Source: Neolewinella agarilytica (GTDB taxonomy: Bacteria > Bacteroidota > Bacteroidia > Chitinophagales > Saprospiraceae). Taken from it: 64,000 bases of DNA. The notes below the pieces were generated by a model. The model did no database searches, was not told where the DNA came from, and worked only from the letters and a program-made list of their open reading frames with translations. Shown piece after piece: positions 18,237-27,056 of the stretch. Position 1 is the first letter of the stretch, and the number at the start of each line of letters is the position of its first letter. The stretch spans positions 1 through 64,000 of the forward strand of contig NZ_FOFB01000006.1 of the NCBI RefSeq assembly GCF_900110645.1, written 5' to 3'. Made by a program: the position numbers and the translations under genes.

Positions 18237-19793
18237 ATGTTGCTGCTTTTTCTTCCCGTCTTCCTCTATTCCCTGAGTCTTGATGCGTCCACCCGCCGCT
18301 ACCGCCTCACCTGGCGGGAAGACCCCGCCACCAGTATGGTTATCGGTTTTGAGCAACCCACTGGTTCGAGTGTAAAGGTGGTCTATGATACCCAGGACCA
18401 CGGGCGGGCTACGGAAAAATATCGCTTCACGGCCAGCCCGTCCCGACAAGTCAATCATGCGGGTATGCGTAATGTTTTTGTACGTATCAAAGGGCTGCAA
18501 CCAGGAACTATTTATTACTTTCTGGTGGTGGACTCTGATGGCGCCAGCCAGCGGATGCTGTTCGAAACACCGCATAACACCCCCGATAAACCGCTCAGTA
18601 TAATTGCCGGTGGAGACAGTCGAAATAACCGCGACGTAGCTCAGTCTGCCAACCGCTTAGTGAGTAAACTGAAGCCCCATTTCGTTCTTTTCGGCGGGGA
18701 TATGACCAACGGCGATACCGCTGCGGAATGGCAGGATTGGTTCGATGACTGGCAATTAACGATTAGTTCAGACGGGCGACTGACACCCATCGTGCCCGCC
18801 CGGGGCAATCACGAACGGTCCAACGCATCCATCTATAATCTGTTTGATGTGCCCAATCCGGATGTTTACTATGCACTCAGTTTTGCCGGCGGATTGTTAC
18901 GTACGTACACCCTGAATACCCTTTTTCCGCCCGGCGGAGACCAGCTCGATTGGCTGGAGAACGATCTCTCCCGCAGCAAATCCAGTTGGAAGATCGCCCA
19001 GTATCATCATTCCATGCGGCCACATACAAGCGCTAAGCCGGAGCGCGACGAACTGATCACCCTCTGGGCTACGCGTTTTACGAAATACGGGATGAATCTT
19101 GTCTGTGAATCCGACGTCCACACCGTAAAACAAACCTGGCCCATTCGCCCGAGTCGTGAGTTGGGCGCAAGCCAGGGCTTCATTCGTGATGATCGTTACG
19201 GAACCGTCTATGTGGGCGAAGGCTGCTGGGGAGCTCCCCTTCGGGCCAATGACGATAATAAACCCTGGACGAGGGCCTCCGGCCGTTTCAATCAGTTCAA
19301 ATGGCTGTGGGTAGGCCTCCGCCAGATCCAAATCAGAACGGTAGACATTGACCGCTCTTCCTACGTGGTGAACGAAGTAGACTACCTGGCCCGCTTCAAA
19401 AGCCCCGCCGGTATGTATTACTGGGACGCCGACAACGGTGGAGACGTGCTTCGTATTCAGCGCCGGGCGGCGGGAACGCCGCCGGTAGCACAAGGGCCTC
19501 TTCCTGCGGGCCGTCGACCAGGGGCAAGCATGCAGAGTGCGGATAAGAAACCTATTCTTAGCCGGGACGCACAAAACCGGCTACGGGTAAATTTCCAAAT
19601 GCCCGCCGCAGGCTCACCAACCGTTTTAGTGTTCAATAGCCAGATGCGCCTGCTTTGGCAGAAGACACTATCTGTTCGGGGCCCTGGCCCTTATTCGGAA
19701 AACCTCCAACTGCCAAGTTTGCCCCGGGGAGAACGACTACAGATGGTCGTTAAGGGGGCTGGCCGGGTGCTGGGGAAGTTTGAGGTGAGGTAG
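18237..19793 (+). CDS. Secreted purple acid phosphatase-like metallophosphoesterase
   Basis: The 518-residue product begins with a signal peptide (MLLLFLPVFLYSLSLDAS). A fibronectin-III-like N-terminal domain of purple acid phosphatases follows (residues ~20-115, RYRLTWREDPATSMVIGFEQ). The metallophosphoesterase core has GGDSR, FGGDMTNGD, RGNHE, YHHS and ESDVHT, which supply the dinuclear metal ligands. The last ~80 residues resemble a type IX secretion sorting domain (PTVLVFNSQMRLLW...), so the enzyme is probably exported to the surface or medium to release phosphate or cleave phosphoesters. The ATG at 18237 is chosen because it gives the signal peptide and the sequence before it is repeat DNA. 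It stands alone on the plus strand. Confidence 0.85.
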   Translation: MLLLFLPVFLYSLSLDASTRRYRLTWREDPATSMVIGFEQPTGSSVKVVYDTQDHGRATEKYRFTASPSRQVNHAGMRNVFVRIKGLQPGTIYYFLVVDSDGASQRMLFETPHNTPDKPLSIIAGGDSRNNRDVAQSANRLVSKLKPHFVLFGGDMTNGDTAAEWQDWFDDWQLTISSDGRLTPIVPARGNHERSNASIYNLFDVPNPDVYYALSFAGGLLRTYTLNTLFPPGGDQLDWLENDLSRSKSSWKIAQYHHSMRPHTSAKPERDELITLWATRFTKYGMNLVCESDVHTVKQTWPIRPSRELGASQGFIRDDRYGTVYVGEGCWGAPLRANDDNKPWTRASGRFNQFKWLWVGLRQIQIRTVDIDRSSYVVNEVDYLARFKSPAGMYYWDADNGGDVLRIQRRAAGTPPVAQGPLPAGRRPGASMQSADKKPILSRDAQNRLRVNFQMPAAGSPTVLVFNSQMRLLWQKTLSVRGPGPYSENLQLPSLPRGERLQMVVKGAGRVLGKFEVR

Positions 19794-19798
19794 GGGAG

Positions 19799-19846
19799 GC
19801 AGGTTGCAGGTTGTAAGGTGCAGGTTGCAAGTTGCAAGATGCGGGT
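19799..19846 (+). repeat. Tandem 'GCAGGTTGCA' words after the phosphatase gene
   Basis: Short direct repeats of GGTTGCA-type words. The same word makes up the inverted repeat between iscU and iscS (21599-21660). Confidence 0.65.
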
Positions 19847-19886
19847 TTCTCGATACACCATTGCTCAGTTGCGTTCACCCATGAAG

Positions 19887-20384
19887 CTACATTTCTATGA
19901 TTTTACCCGACTCTGCAATCTGGAAGCGGCGGGCGGTGCTGTTGGAGGCCTTATAATCAAAGGTGCCTCCGGGGCTCTGGCCGCTTACCTGGTAGATCAT
20001 TAGTGCTTCGGTAAGTACGGAGTGAGACTGGGTAACTTCTTCCCCGTCGTAGCTGGTGCCGGCGATAACCATCCGGTCGATCAATTCCTGGGTTTTCAGG
20101 TTGATCGTTACCAGGGTGTAGTGATACTGCGCCAGATCAGCCCGCCAATACACCAGGCCAACGTATTCGTCGGCATCGGGCAAACGGAGGCAGGCGACGA
20201 ACTCGGTGAGTTCATCTGCCATCCCGGGCTCGAGGGGCAAGATATACTGCTCAATGACCCGCGGCGGTATCGGCGGAATTTCTTTGCTCATCGTCCGGGC
20301 GGTATCGTCGGAGAAAGTCATCGGTAGTTCGATCTGCGGAAATTGCTCGAGGAAATGATCGAAGCGAATTTGTGGTCCTTCCAT
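19887..20384 (-). CDS. Conserved-looking hypothetical protein
   Basis: A 165-residue soluble protein with no signal peptide, membrane segment or catalytic motif that I recognise. The composition is balanced, with alternating hydrophobic strands in the second half (YVGLVYWRADLAQYHYTLVTINL; then MVIAGTSYDG). This suggests a small beta-rich fold. It reads like a real protein and starts with ATG (MEGPQIRFDHF). It lies between the phosphatase and the isc operon, separated from both by repeat DNA or a terminator. No function is assigned. Confidence 0.65.
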   Translation of the reverse strand: MEGPQIRFDHFLEQFPQIELPMTFSDDTARTMSKEIPPIPPRVIEQYILPLEPGMADELTEFVACLRLPDADEYVGLVYWRADLAQYHYTLVTINLKTQELIDRMVIAGTSYDGEEVTQSHSVLTEALMIYQVSGQSPGGTFDYKASNSTARRFQIAESGKIIEM

Positions 20385-20583
20385 ATTGGTCTTTTGGTTC
20401 GTTGGTATTTTAGGGCTACCGCATTTTGGAGGCGGCGCAGTGTCGGCCTTTTGGTCGAGAACAAGCCAGTTGGCTAAAGGATGTCCGTTCTTTTAAATTG
20501 AGGATAAGAATTATTCACTCGCATATCTTAGCAGTTGTGATACCCACCCGAGCACGTGTCATCGGTTATCTGAACCTTCTCTC
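20385..20583. other. Intergenic DNA before a possible small transcript
   Basis: No gene is evident. It contains the AT-rich stretch before the TATCTTAG box at 20524. Confidence 0.5.
20524..20531 (+). promoter_or_regulatory. Possible promoter TATCTTAG of a small transcript
   Basis: Close to the Bacteroidota -7 box (TAnnTTTG with one change). The same octamer precedes the divIC-like and Dabb genes. A transcript from here would run about 165 bases to the terminator at 20664-20698. Confidence 0.4.
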
Positions 20584-20664
20584 ATGCTCCTGCTGATCTT
20601 ATTCACTGCATTTAGCCCCGCCATTCTTATCATCTTTATTGGTGTCGCGATTGGGATGGAATAA
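20584..20664 (+). CDS. Possible 26-residue hydrophobic peptide
   Basis: ATG to TAA encodes MLLLILFTAFSPAILIIF followed by IGVAIGME, a single membrane span. It sits between a promoter-like box 53 bases upstream and a strong terminator whose stem begins at the stop codon. The arrangement suggests a small membrane peptide. The region could instead be a non-coding RNA, or the terminator may belong only to the convergent iscA gene. Confidence 0.35.
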   Translation: MLLLILFTAFSPAILIIFIGVAIGME

Positions 20665-20698
20665 AAAAGCTCTGTTCACACCGTGAACAGAGCTTTTT
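20664..20698. terminator. Bidirectional terminator at the end of the isc operon
   Basis: Stem GCTCTGTTCAC/GTGAACAGAGC (20669-20679 and 20683-20693), flanked by A-run and T-run so it works on both strands. On the minus strand it ends the iscS-iscU-iscA transcript. Confidence 0.88.
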
Positions 20699-20719
20699 TA
20701 AGCTAATCTGATTGGGGTA

Positions 20720-21046
20720 CTACACCGCAAAACTCTCTCCACACCCACATTCGCGGCTGGCGTTAGGGTTGTTGAAGGAGAAGCCCGTACCGTTGAGCCC
20801 TCCATTGAACTCCAGGGTGGAGTTGTGCAGGTAGAGAAAAGACTTGAGGTCACAGACGACGGTTTCTCCGTTGTCTTCGAAGACCTGATCTTTGTCCTTC
20901 ACTTCATTGTCGAAGTCCAGGACGTAGCTAAGCCCGGAGCATCCTCCACTGGTGATGGTAGCACGCAGGAAATAGTCTTCAGTGAGGCCTTTGGTCTCCC
21001 GAATCGATTGTAATCGTTCTTTGGCACTATCGGCTACGAAGAGCAT
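20720..21046 (-). CDS. iscA: A-type iron-sulfur carrier (HesB/IscA family)
   Basis: A-type carriers deliver Fe-S clusters from the scaffold to apo-proteins. The 108-residue protein has the three conserved cysteines, Cys36 in SGGCSGLSY and Cys100/Cys102 in the C-terminal CGCGE motif, and normal family length. It is the last gene of the order iscS, iscU, iscA on the minus strand, followed by a strong terminator. IscA, SufA and ErpA cannot be separated reliably by eye; context favours IscA. An inverted repeat (21066-21124) fills the gap to iscU. Confidence 0.93.
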   Translation of the reverse strand: MLFVADSAKERLQSIRETKGLTEDYFLRATITSGGCSGLSYVLDFDNEVKDKDQVFEDNGETVVCDLKSFLYLHNSTLEFNGGLNGTGFSFNNPNASRECGCGESFAV

Positions 21047-21065
21047 AGGGGTAGAGTTGTAGTTT

Positions 21066-21124
21066 GTAGTCTGTAGATGGTAGAAGCACGGAACTGATTT
21101 ACCGTTCTACCGTCTACAGGCTAC
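21066..21124. repeat. Inverted repeat between iscU and iscA
   Basis: Arms 21066-21085 and 21105-21124 match at 18 of 20 positions and are made of iterated GTAG words. It lies inside the operon, so it would form a hairpin in the isc mRNA. Confidence 0.8.
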
Positions 21125-21131
21125 CGTCTAA

Positions 21132-21545
21132 TTAATGTGCTGATTCCGTCACAGTCACTTCCAGGCCATTCTTTTCCTGATAGTCTTTGATGGCGCCCTT
21201 GATGGCGTCTTCAGCGAGTACGGAACAGTGGATTTTTACTGGAGGCAGTGCGAGTTCTTCAACGATAGCCATATTGTCAATGGCGAGGGCTTCATCAACG
21301 CTCTTACCTTTGAGCCACTCGGTGGCGAGGCTGGAGCTGGCGATGGCAGAACCACAGCCAAAAGTTTTGAACTTAGCATCCGTGATCTTCTGCGTTTCAG
21401 GGTCTACCTGAATCTGCAGGCGCATAACGTCACCACATTCAGGCGCACCAACGAGGCCAGTACCAACACCGGTGCTGTTCTTGTCAAGCGTACCTACATT
21501 GCGTGGGTTCTTGAAATGATCGAGGAGTTTATCGCTGTAAGCCAT
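21132..21545 (-). CDS. iscU: Iron-sulfur cluster scaffold protein IscU
   Basis: IscU is the scaffold on which Fe-S clusters are built from sulfur supplied by IscS. The 137-residue protein has the cluster ligands Cys37 (APECGDVM), Cys64 (TFGCGSAIASSS) and Cys107 preceded by His106 (KIHCSVL), and the LPPVK motif is recognised by HscA-type chaperones in other bacteria. All key residues are present. It is the second gene of the isc operon, separated on both sides by inverted repeats. Confidence 0.96.
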   Translation of the reverse strand: MAYSDKLLDHFKNPRNVGTLDKNSTGVGTGLVGAPECGDVMRLQIQVDPETQKITDAKFKTFGCGSAIASSSLATEWLKGKSVDEALAIDNMAIVEELALPPVKIHCSVLAEDAIKGAIKDYQEKNGLEVTVTESAH

Positions 21546-21598
21546 GGCTTTGGAATTTTCTTGGTTGTGATTGTTTAATTAAATAACACCTTTAGCAG

Positions 21599-21660
21599 GT
21601 TACTGGTTGCAGGCTTCAAGTTAGAGGTTTTACGTTGCAACCTGCAACCTGCAACTGGTC
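21599..21660. repeat. Inverted repeat between iscS and iscU
   Basis: GGTTGCAGG words on one side face CCTGCAACCTGCAACT on the other. The word also occurs at 19799-19846. It would form a hairpin in the operon mRNA. Confidence 0.7.
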
Positions 21661-22881
21661 CTAATGCTCCGTCCACTCGATGGCATCAATATCGACACCT
21701 TCTTTGTACATCTCCCAGATTGGGCTGAGTTCGCGCATATGGTTCACACCGTCAGCGACTTGCTTGATGGTGGCATCTATATCTTCTTCAGTGGTGAAGC
21801 GGCCGAGTGAGAAACGGAGGCTGGAGTGAGCCAGGTCGTCTCCCAGACCCAGGGCAACCAGCACGTAGCTGGGTTCAAGGCTGGCGGAGGTACAGGCAGA
21901 GCCTGAGCTAAGGGCAATGTTTTGGTTGAAGGTCATCATCAGACCTTCTCCTTCAACGTGCTTAAAGCTGATATTTGTTACGTGAGGCATCCGGTGCTCC
22001 TGACTTCCGTTGACGTAAGACTCTTCGAGGAGTTCGAGCAATCCGTTCTGCAGTTTGTCCCGTAGTTTACTCAGGCGAGCGGCGTCTTCGTGCATTTCCG
22101 CCTTGGCAATTTCAGCTGCTTTACCGAAGCCAACGATGCCGGGAACGTTGAGCGTACCGGAGCGCATTCCGCGCTCGTGACCGCCACCATCCATCTGGCT
22201 GGTAACTTTTACCCGTGGGTTCTTACGGTTAACGAAAAGCGCACCTACGCCTTTAGGGCCATACATCTTATGGCTTGTGAAGGCCATCAGGTGCACACCC
22301 GTTTCTTTAGGGTCAACGGGGATTTTTCCTACAGCCTGGGTAGCGTCGGACATGAAGAGTACACCGTGCCTGGCACAGATCTCTCCGATTTCTTTCATTG
22401 GCTGGATAACCCCGGTTTCATTGTTAGCCCACATGATGGACACAAGGATCGTCTTATCCGTGATGGCTGCTTCCAGTGCTTCGAGACTAATGAGCCCTTC
22501 ACTGTCTACTTCCAGGTAAGTGACTTCACCACCTTTCTTTTCAACTTTTTTACAGGCATCAAGAACAGCTTTGTGCTCCGTTGTTGCCGTGATGATATGA
22601 TTGCCTTTACGGGCGTACATCTCAAAAACGCCTTTAATGGCCAGGTTGTCAGACTCCGTAGCGCCACTGGTGAAGATGATCTCACGAGGATCGACGTTAA
22701 TCAGGTCAGCAATCTGCTCACGGGCTGTGTCGACGGCGCCTTCGGCGGCCCAGCCGGCAGGGTGGTTCCGGCTGGCAGCGTTGCCCGGGTTTTCGTAGAA
22801 GTAAGGAATCATTGCTTCCACCGCACGGGGGTCCGTAGGGGTCGTAGCATTGTTATCGAGGTAGATCAGGCGTTGGCCCAT
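21661..22881 (-). CDS. iscS: Cysteine desulfurase IscS
   Basis: IscS removes sulfur from cysteine as a persulfide for Fe-S cluster assembly and tRNA thiolation. The 406-residue PLP enzyme has LDNNATTP at the N-terminus, [13 protein letters not shown], the PLP lysine in [10 protein letters not shown] (Lys205), and the catalytic cysteine in SSGSACTS (Cys330) on the long mobile loop typical of IscS. The ATG at 22881 ([11 protein letters not shown]) gives the family start; the longer frame contains the promoter. It opens the iscS-iscU-iscA operon. No IscR-type regulator is visible nearby. Confidence 0.96.
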   Translation of the reverse strand: MGQRLIYLDNNATTPTDPRAVEAMIPYFYENPGNAASRNHPAGWAAEGAVDTAREQIADLINVDPREIIFTSGATESDNLAIKGVFEMYARKGNHIITATTEHKAVLDACKKVEKKGGEVTYLEVDSEGLISLEALEAAITDKTILVSIMWANNETGVIQPMKEIGEICARHGVLFMSDATQAVGKIPVDPKETGVHLMAFTSHKMYGPKGVGALFVNRKNPRVKVTSQMDGGGHERGMRSGTLNVPGIVGFGKAAEIAKAEMHEDAARLSKLRDKLQNGLLELLEESYVNGSQEHRMPHVTNISFKHVEGEGLMMTFNQNIALSSGSACTSASLEPSYVLVALGLGDDLAHSSLRFSLGRFTTEEDIDATIKQVADGVNHMRELSPIWEMYKEGVDIDAIEWTEH

Positions 22882-22916
22882 GAGTGTCAGATTTCTAAAT
22901 GTTGGTAAAAGAGGCG

Positions 22917-22924
22917 CAAAGATA
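22917..22924 (-). promoter_or_regulatory. TATCTTTG promoter box for the isc operon
   Basis: Exact match to TAnnTTTG, 35 bases upstream of the iscS ATG. Confidence 0.65.
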
Positions 22925-23031
22925 ACAACTCCAGGGTCGTTTGGTTTTCGTCTAAATAACGAGCCAATGTCATAAAGCGCCAACTTCGGGCTTTCTACCT
23001 ACTTTTTATCTGCTGAACTAAGGGCTAAATC

Positions 23032-23724
23032 TTACTTAATTGTCAGTTTTCCTCCTCCATTGATCATTTTACCAATCTGCTGCTGAAAGTCAATGGTCTT
23101 ATTTTTATACGGAAATTCCTGCGCTGGAACGTCTACGCCCAGGAACCGGCAGATGGGCTCCCAGCCCTGACTGATTTCGTATTCCAGTAGTTGGTCAGCG
23201 GGGATAAATGCCCTCACCTCCTCATAGAATTGGTTGTACCGTTCCAGCGTAAGTTTCCGGTTGAGGAAGTCGCCCTGAAAGTATCGATTGAGTAAGTACT
23301 CGCCAACCAGCCACAGGGCATTACCGATGTTCTCAAAGCGAGGGTTATCCTCGCCACGCTTCCTGATCTCAGCCCAGCCTTCTGCTGTGTTGGGCACTAC
23401 CGTATAGATAGTGCGTTCTACGCTGTCATACCAGGCATCAGCATCACGGGTGCCCAGAATGAATTTAGCGTTGGGGTACTGCTGATAGATTTCCCGATAC
23501 ATCAGGCAGCCGGGAAAGTCCGTACTGCTCTGAAAATCTGGAAAGAGTTGATCAAAATCTCCTTCTCCCTGCTCCAGGAACTGCCGCCAGGATTTCACAA
23601 GAGGAGGTGTATTGAACAGGTTATCCATATGCAAGCAGGGACCGAAACCAATGGATTCGAGCGCTGCCTTGAGTGAGGAAGTCCCCGTTCTGGGCATTCC
23701 TAAACCAACAACTTTAACAGACAT
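23032..23724 (-). CDS. PAPS-type sulfotransferase family protein
   Basis: A 230-residue cytoplasmic protein with an N-terminal phosphosulfate-binding loop GLGMPRTGTSSLK (residues 7-19) and the later ILGTRDADAWYDS strand-loop, which contributes the 3'-phosphate binding residues in this superfamily. It resembles the short sulfotransferase group often annotated as Sulfotransfer_4. Such enzymes move a sulfo group from PAPS to a hydroxyl or amine; the acceptor is unknown. Its ATG lies four bases past the stop codon of the aryl-sulfotransferase gene, so the two are co-transcribed and probably coupled. Confidence 0.85.
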   Translation of the reverse strand: MSVKVVGLGMPRTGTSSLKAALESIGFGPCLHMDNLFNTPPLVKSWRQFLEQGEGDFDQLFPDFQSSTDFPGCLMYREIYQQYPNAKFILGTRDADAWYDSVERTIYTVVPNTAEGWAEIRKRGEDNPRFENIGNALWLVGEYLLNRYFQGDFLNRKLTLERYNQFYEEVRAFIPADQLLEYEISQGWEPICRFLGVDVPAQEFPYKNKTIDFQQQIGKMINGGGKLTIK

Positions 23725-23727
23725 ACT

Positions 23728-25308
23728 TTATTTTTTTGTGGGAATAAGGTCATATCGCTCGCCGCGGAAAACGATGTCAAACTGTCCCCAACTTTTTTCT
23801 CCGGTTCCGAGCGCGTCTTTAAAGAAAAGCTTCGCCTCGAAGACCACATTGTTATCCGGGTAGGTAATCTCCACCAGTTTCGCATGGCCAGCGTCGGCCG
23901 ATGCCCGGATGTTTCCAGAAGTGATGAGTCGATTTCCTGTGTTCGGTAAGGGATCAACATCACTTGTGATAGGTGACCACAGATCTTTGCCCCGTTCCTT
24001 ACCGTATTGCCAAACCTGACGGATTGTTCTTTGCTTTTCGTCGATAGCATATTCTACTGCCCGGGAATAACTGGGCTTAGGATCGTAGTTGCGACGGAGG
24101 CCATTATCGAAGATCAACAGATTTCCGTTATCCAGCACGTTAATCGCATGCTGGCCCATCGGCCAGTCAAAGTCCGGGGCAGAGACTTTTCCCTGCTGTA
24201 CTTCCGGAGGGTAGGGCGTTCCGTCTTTATCAACAGCGGTAAGCAGGTACTTCGGCGTAGCCAGGCCGCGCCCGTCAAAGCCTGCCTGCCCCCAGCCAAC
24301 GTGTGGCCCAAGGATCCAGCGGGGAGTATCATCCAGGCCCATTTTTACGATGCCCTGGTTACGGCCGGAAACGTATATGCTATTGTCTGACAGGCCCTGA
24401 GCGATAGAGTTGACATGAAACCAGTCTGTAGCGGGGTCCATGCCGTAGTCTGCAGGAAAGATGGCGCGGCTAACGTCCAGCATGGAGCGCATATCCCAGT
24501 CTTTTACGGTACGGTTGTTTGCCCGGTCCCAGAGGACGACATGGTCGAAACGGGTAGGGACGTTCTCTCCGTTTCTGACGACGTAGCTATCCTTTTTCGA
24601 GCCGCCCATCAACAGCTGCCCGTTGGGCATTTCGATGATCTCGTGGTTGCCGGCGTTCCCCCACATCTGTTCTTCCCTGATGGTTTTACCCGTGTCATCT
24701 ACTTCCAGGAGGTGAATCCAGTTGAGGTATAACCAGTTCCCGTTTCTCAGCCGGTGAGTAGTGTAGGTGATTTGCTCCTGCTCGCTCATATCCATGAACC
24801 AGCGAATGCTTCCCTGATCATCAAACATAATGGTGTAGGGCAAAAACTTGCCGCCGTTGGCCATCAGGAAGTCTACCATGTGAAGGCCTGGCTCCATCTG
24901 CTCCCGATTCAGCTCTGTAATTTCAATCTCCGGGAAGGTCGCAGGCAGGGAGGCCGTCTTCATGCTTGTCTCGGTAGTGTAAACCGTTCCACGGGCATCC
25001 GTAATCCGTACTTCGACTTTGTTTTCCACGCCGGGGTATAAGCCCAATACCGGCAGCTCATGAATTCTCCTGGGCTTGGGGAAAGTTCTTACTATCGGTG
25101 TTTCACCGGGCACGGTAATCTCGACGGTACAATTTTCCTTAGTGGTAAACTTAAGAATACCGGCCAGCGGTACACGCCCGTATGGATTCACCTCAGCTAA
25201 AAGCGGGGAAACAAGGATATCTTCAATGTTCGCAGGTCCCTTACTACAGGATGCGAAATAGAGTAACGCCATCAACAAAAGGGTTGACGGCCGAATAATT
25301 AGTTTCAA
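23728..25308 (-). CDS. Aryl-sulfotransferase (AssT-like) lipoprotein
   Basis: A 526-residue lipoprotein: signal peptide with lipobox LYFASC (Cys21), a beta-sandwich N-terminal domain (residues ~35-110), then a beta-propeller of the aryl-sulfotransferase family with the motifs THRLRNGNWLYLN, GNAGNHEIIEMPNGQLL, DWFHVNSI and GQHAINVLDNGNLLIFDNG. AssT enzymes transfer sulfate between phenolic compounds without PAPS, using a catalytic His. The only start giving a full signal peptide is TTG at 25308 (MKLIIRPS), 23 bases after a TATCTTTG box. It forms a two-gene operon with the PAPS-type enzyme. The arylsulfate substrate is unknown. Confidence 0.85.
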   Translation of the reverse strand: MKLIIRPSTLLLMALLYFASCSKGPANIEDILVSPLLAEVNPYGRVPLAGILKFTTKENCTVEITVPGETPIVRTFPKPRRIHELPVLGLYPGVENKVEVRITDARGTVYTTETSMKTASLPATFPEIEITELNREQMEPGLHMVDFLMANGGKFLPYTIMFDDQGSIRWFMDMSEQEQITYTTHRLRNGNWLYLNWIHLLEVDDTGKTIREEQMWGNAGNHEIIEMPNGQLLMGGSKKDSYVVRNGENVPTRFDHVVLWDRANNRTVKDWDMRSMLDVSRAIFPADYGMDPATDWFHVNSIAQGLSDNSIYVSGRNQGIVKMGLDDTPRWILGPHVGWGQAGFDGRGLATPKYLLTAVDKDGTPYPPEVQQGKVSAPDFDWPMGQHAINVLDNGNLLIFDNGLRRNYDPKPSYSRAVEYAIDEKQRTIRQVWQYGKERGKDLWSPITSDVDPLPNTGNRLITSGNIRASADAGHAKLVEITYPDNNVVFEAKLFFKDALGTGEKSWGQFDIVFRGERYDLIPTKK

Positions 25309-25330
25309 CAGCTCAGGTTTAAGACGAGGG

Positions 25331-25338
25331 CAAAGATA
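25331..25338 (-). promoter_or_regulatory. TATCTTTG promoter box for the sulfotransferase pair
   Basis: Exact TAnnTTTG match 23 bases before the TTG start, which supports that start. Confidence 0.65.
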
Positions 25339-25442
25339 AGTTCGTAAGACGGTAAGAGGAGCATTTTGCGCGTTTCCCCTCTGTCGTACACGATACGTTA
25401 GCCGGATTCATGACACAGCGTATTTCAGACTCTGGTCAGCTC

Positions 25443-25504
25443 AAAAAAAAAGCGTTCAATCATTTGCTTTAGGATTTTTCTCCTGAAAGCGAATGATTGA
25501 ACGC
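25443..25504 (-). terminator. Terminator of sucD
   Basis: Arms 25452-25470 and 25486-25504 match at 18 of 19 positions. On the minus strand nine T residues follow. Confidence 0.88.
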
Positions 25505-25554
25505 CTGAGTTTTACTGCTCGGTTTAGGTGGGCAGCAAAGTTGCGGGAAAAGGC

Positions 25555-26427
25555 TTATTTGCCAAGTGCCGCTACCATAGTTTTACCGATCTCAGCGGGA
25601 CTGCTAACAACGTGGATACCGCACTCGGCCATGATCTTCATCTTGGCCTCAGCAGTGTCTTCGTGTCCGCCAACGATGGCGCCTGCGTGGCCCATCGTAC
25701 GGCCTTTAGGTGCCGTCTGGCCGGCAATGAAGCCAACTACGGGCTTGGTGCCATGCTCTTTGATGTAGTAAGCAGCGTCAGCTTCCATCGTTCCACCGAT
25801 CTCACCGATCATTACGATGCCATCCGTGTCAGGATCGTTCATTAGCAGTTCAACGGCTTCTTTAGTGGTGGTTCCAATGATAGGGTCACCTCCGATTCCG
25901 ATACAGGTGCTCTGGCCCATTCCGGCCTTGGTTACCTGGTCAACGGCTTCGTAAGTCAGGGTGCCTGAGCGCGATACAATACCAATACGACCGGGGTTGT
26001 GAATGAAGCCAGGCATAATACCGCATTTAGCTTCACCGGGCGTCATTACGCCCGGGCAGTTGGGGCCAATGAGGCGACAGTCGAAATCTTTGATGTACGA
26101 GCGTACTTTCACCATATCCTGTACGGGGATGCCTTCGGTAATACAGATAATCACTTTGATACCTGCCGTAGCTGCTTCCATGATGGCGTCGCCAGCGAAG
26201 GCTGGGGGAACAAAGATGACACTTACGTCAGCATTAACCTTTTCCACGGCTTCCTTGACAGAATTGAAAACCGGGACACCTACGGCCTCTTGTCCTCCTT
26301 TTCCAGGAGTAACACCTCCTACGAGGTTGGTACCGTATTCTTTCATTTGTCCGGCATGAAAACCACCTTCTTTTCCGGTGATACCCTGAACAATGATATT
26401 TGAATTTTTATGAACCAGAACTGCCAT
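25555..26427 (-). CDS. sucD: Succinyl-CoA synthetase alpha subunit
   Basis: SucD with SucC converts succinyl-CoA to succinate with substrate-level ATP or GTP formation in the citric acid cycle. The 290-residue protein has the CoA-binding start ([17 protein letters not shown]), LIGPNCPGV, the [10 protein letters not shown] motif, GIGGDPIIG and the phospho-histidine region GHAGAIVGG. Length is normal. No sucC is adjacent, as is common in Bacteroidota. A strong terminator follows. The 187-base gap upstream contains one dispersed-element copy. Confidence 0.96.
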   Translation of the reverse strand: MAVLVHKNSNIIVQGITGKEGGFHAGQMKEYGTNLVGGVTPGKGGQEAVGVPVFNSVKEAVEKVNADVSVIFVPPAFAGDAIMEAATAGIKVIICITEGIPVQDMVKVRSYIKDFDCRLIGPNCPGVMTPGEAKCGIMPGFIHNPGRIGIVSRSGTLTYEAVDQVTKAGMGQSTCIGIGGDPIIGTTTKEAVELLMNDPDTDGIVMIGEIGGTMEADAAYYIKEHGTKPVVGFIAGQTAPKGRTMGHAGAIVGGHEDTAEAKMKIMAECGIHVVSSPAEIGKTMVAALGK

Positions 26428-26540
26428 AAGCTAAATGGGGGATTAATGTTGAATTGGTAAGTATGCTGCAAGTTCAGGGCTCTTAAAAACAGCAGAATAG
26501 GATCGTTCCCTCTGCATTGCTTCTAAAAAGACCTTCGCCT

Positions 26541-26557
26541 GCACCTGCGTAAGCGCC
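26541..26557 (+). repeat. Dispersed GCACCTGCG element, copy 9
   Basis: GCACCTGCGTAAGCGCC between sucD and the DivIC-like gene, pointing against both. Confidence 0.7.
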
Positions 26558-26614
26558 CTGAAAAAGGTTGCCTAAGTAAGTAAAGCGCCGCAAAAGTAAG
26601 AATTACCAGCCGGA

Positions 26615-26950
26615 CTATTGCTCTTTCTCTGCATCGTCTACAATGATGAAAACATCCTCGTCGTCCTTCTGCATGTAATAGCTCTCCCGGGCAAAACGCT
26701 CTTTGTTTTGCTCCATGTCCATTTTTTCGGCCTCGGCATCGTCGATGAGTTGGTCGTAATGGGTCAGATCATCTTCTAATCGGTGTACCGTCCGGTTGAG
26801 TTTAAACTGGGTCATGACGTCGTGCCGATCAATGAACACCATCACCACCGTAAAGGCCACCAGTGCCAGGAAGTACCGGTTCCGCACGTAGGGTGGGAGC
26901 TTGTACCATAGAGCAGCAACGGGGTCTTGTTTCTTCTTGCGGAGGGCCAT
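26615..26950 (-). CDS. DivIC/FtsB-type septum formation initiator
   Basis: A 111-residue single-pass membrane protein: basic cytoplasmic N-terminus (MALRKKKQDP), one membrane helix (residues ~26-42, YFLALVAFTVVMVFI), then an extracytoplasmic coiled coil (LNRTVHRLEDDLTHYDQLIDDAEAEK given in part) and an acidic tail with RESYYMQKDDEDVFI. The layout and the (A)RE.Y.M...GE..-like end are those of FtsB/DivIC, which links FtsL and FtsQ/DivIB in the divisome. It lies directly downstream of eno, the usual neighbour in Bacteroidota. A TATCTTAG box is found at 26990-26997. Confidence 0.88.
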   Translation of the reverse strand: MALRKKKQDPVAALWYKLPPYVRNRYFLALVAFTVVMVFIDRHDVMTQFKLNRTVHRLEDDLTHYDQLIDDAEAEKMDMEQNKERFARESYYMQKDDEDVFIIVDDAEKEQ

Positions 26951-26989
26951 GAGAACGAAAATGGGTGTTAAAAGCTGGATGACTGGCAG

Positions 26990-26997
26990 CTAAGATA
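26990..26997 (-). promoter_or_regulatory. Possible TATCTTAG promoter box
   Basis: One mismatch to TAnnTTTG, 40 bases before the DivIC-like ATG. Confidence 0.35.
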
Positions 26998-27056
26998 AGG
27001 TAGATTCTCGAAGGGCCTTCTTCCAGGCGACTAAAACCGATGCTACCTTACGAAGC

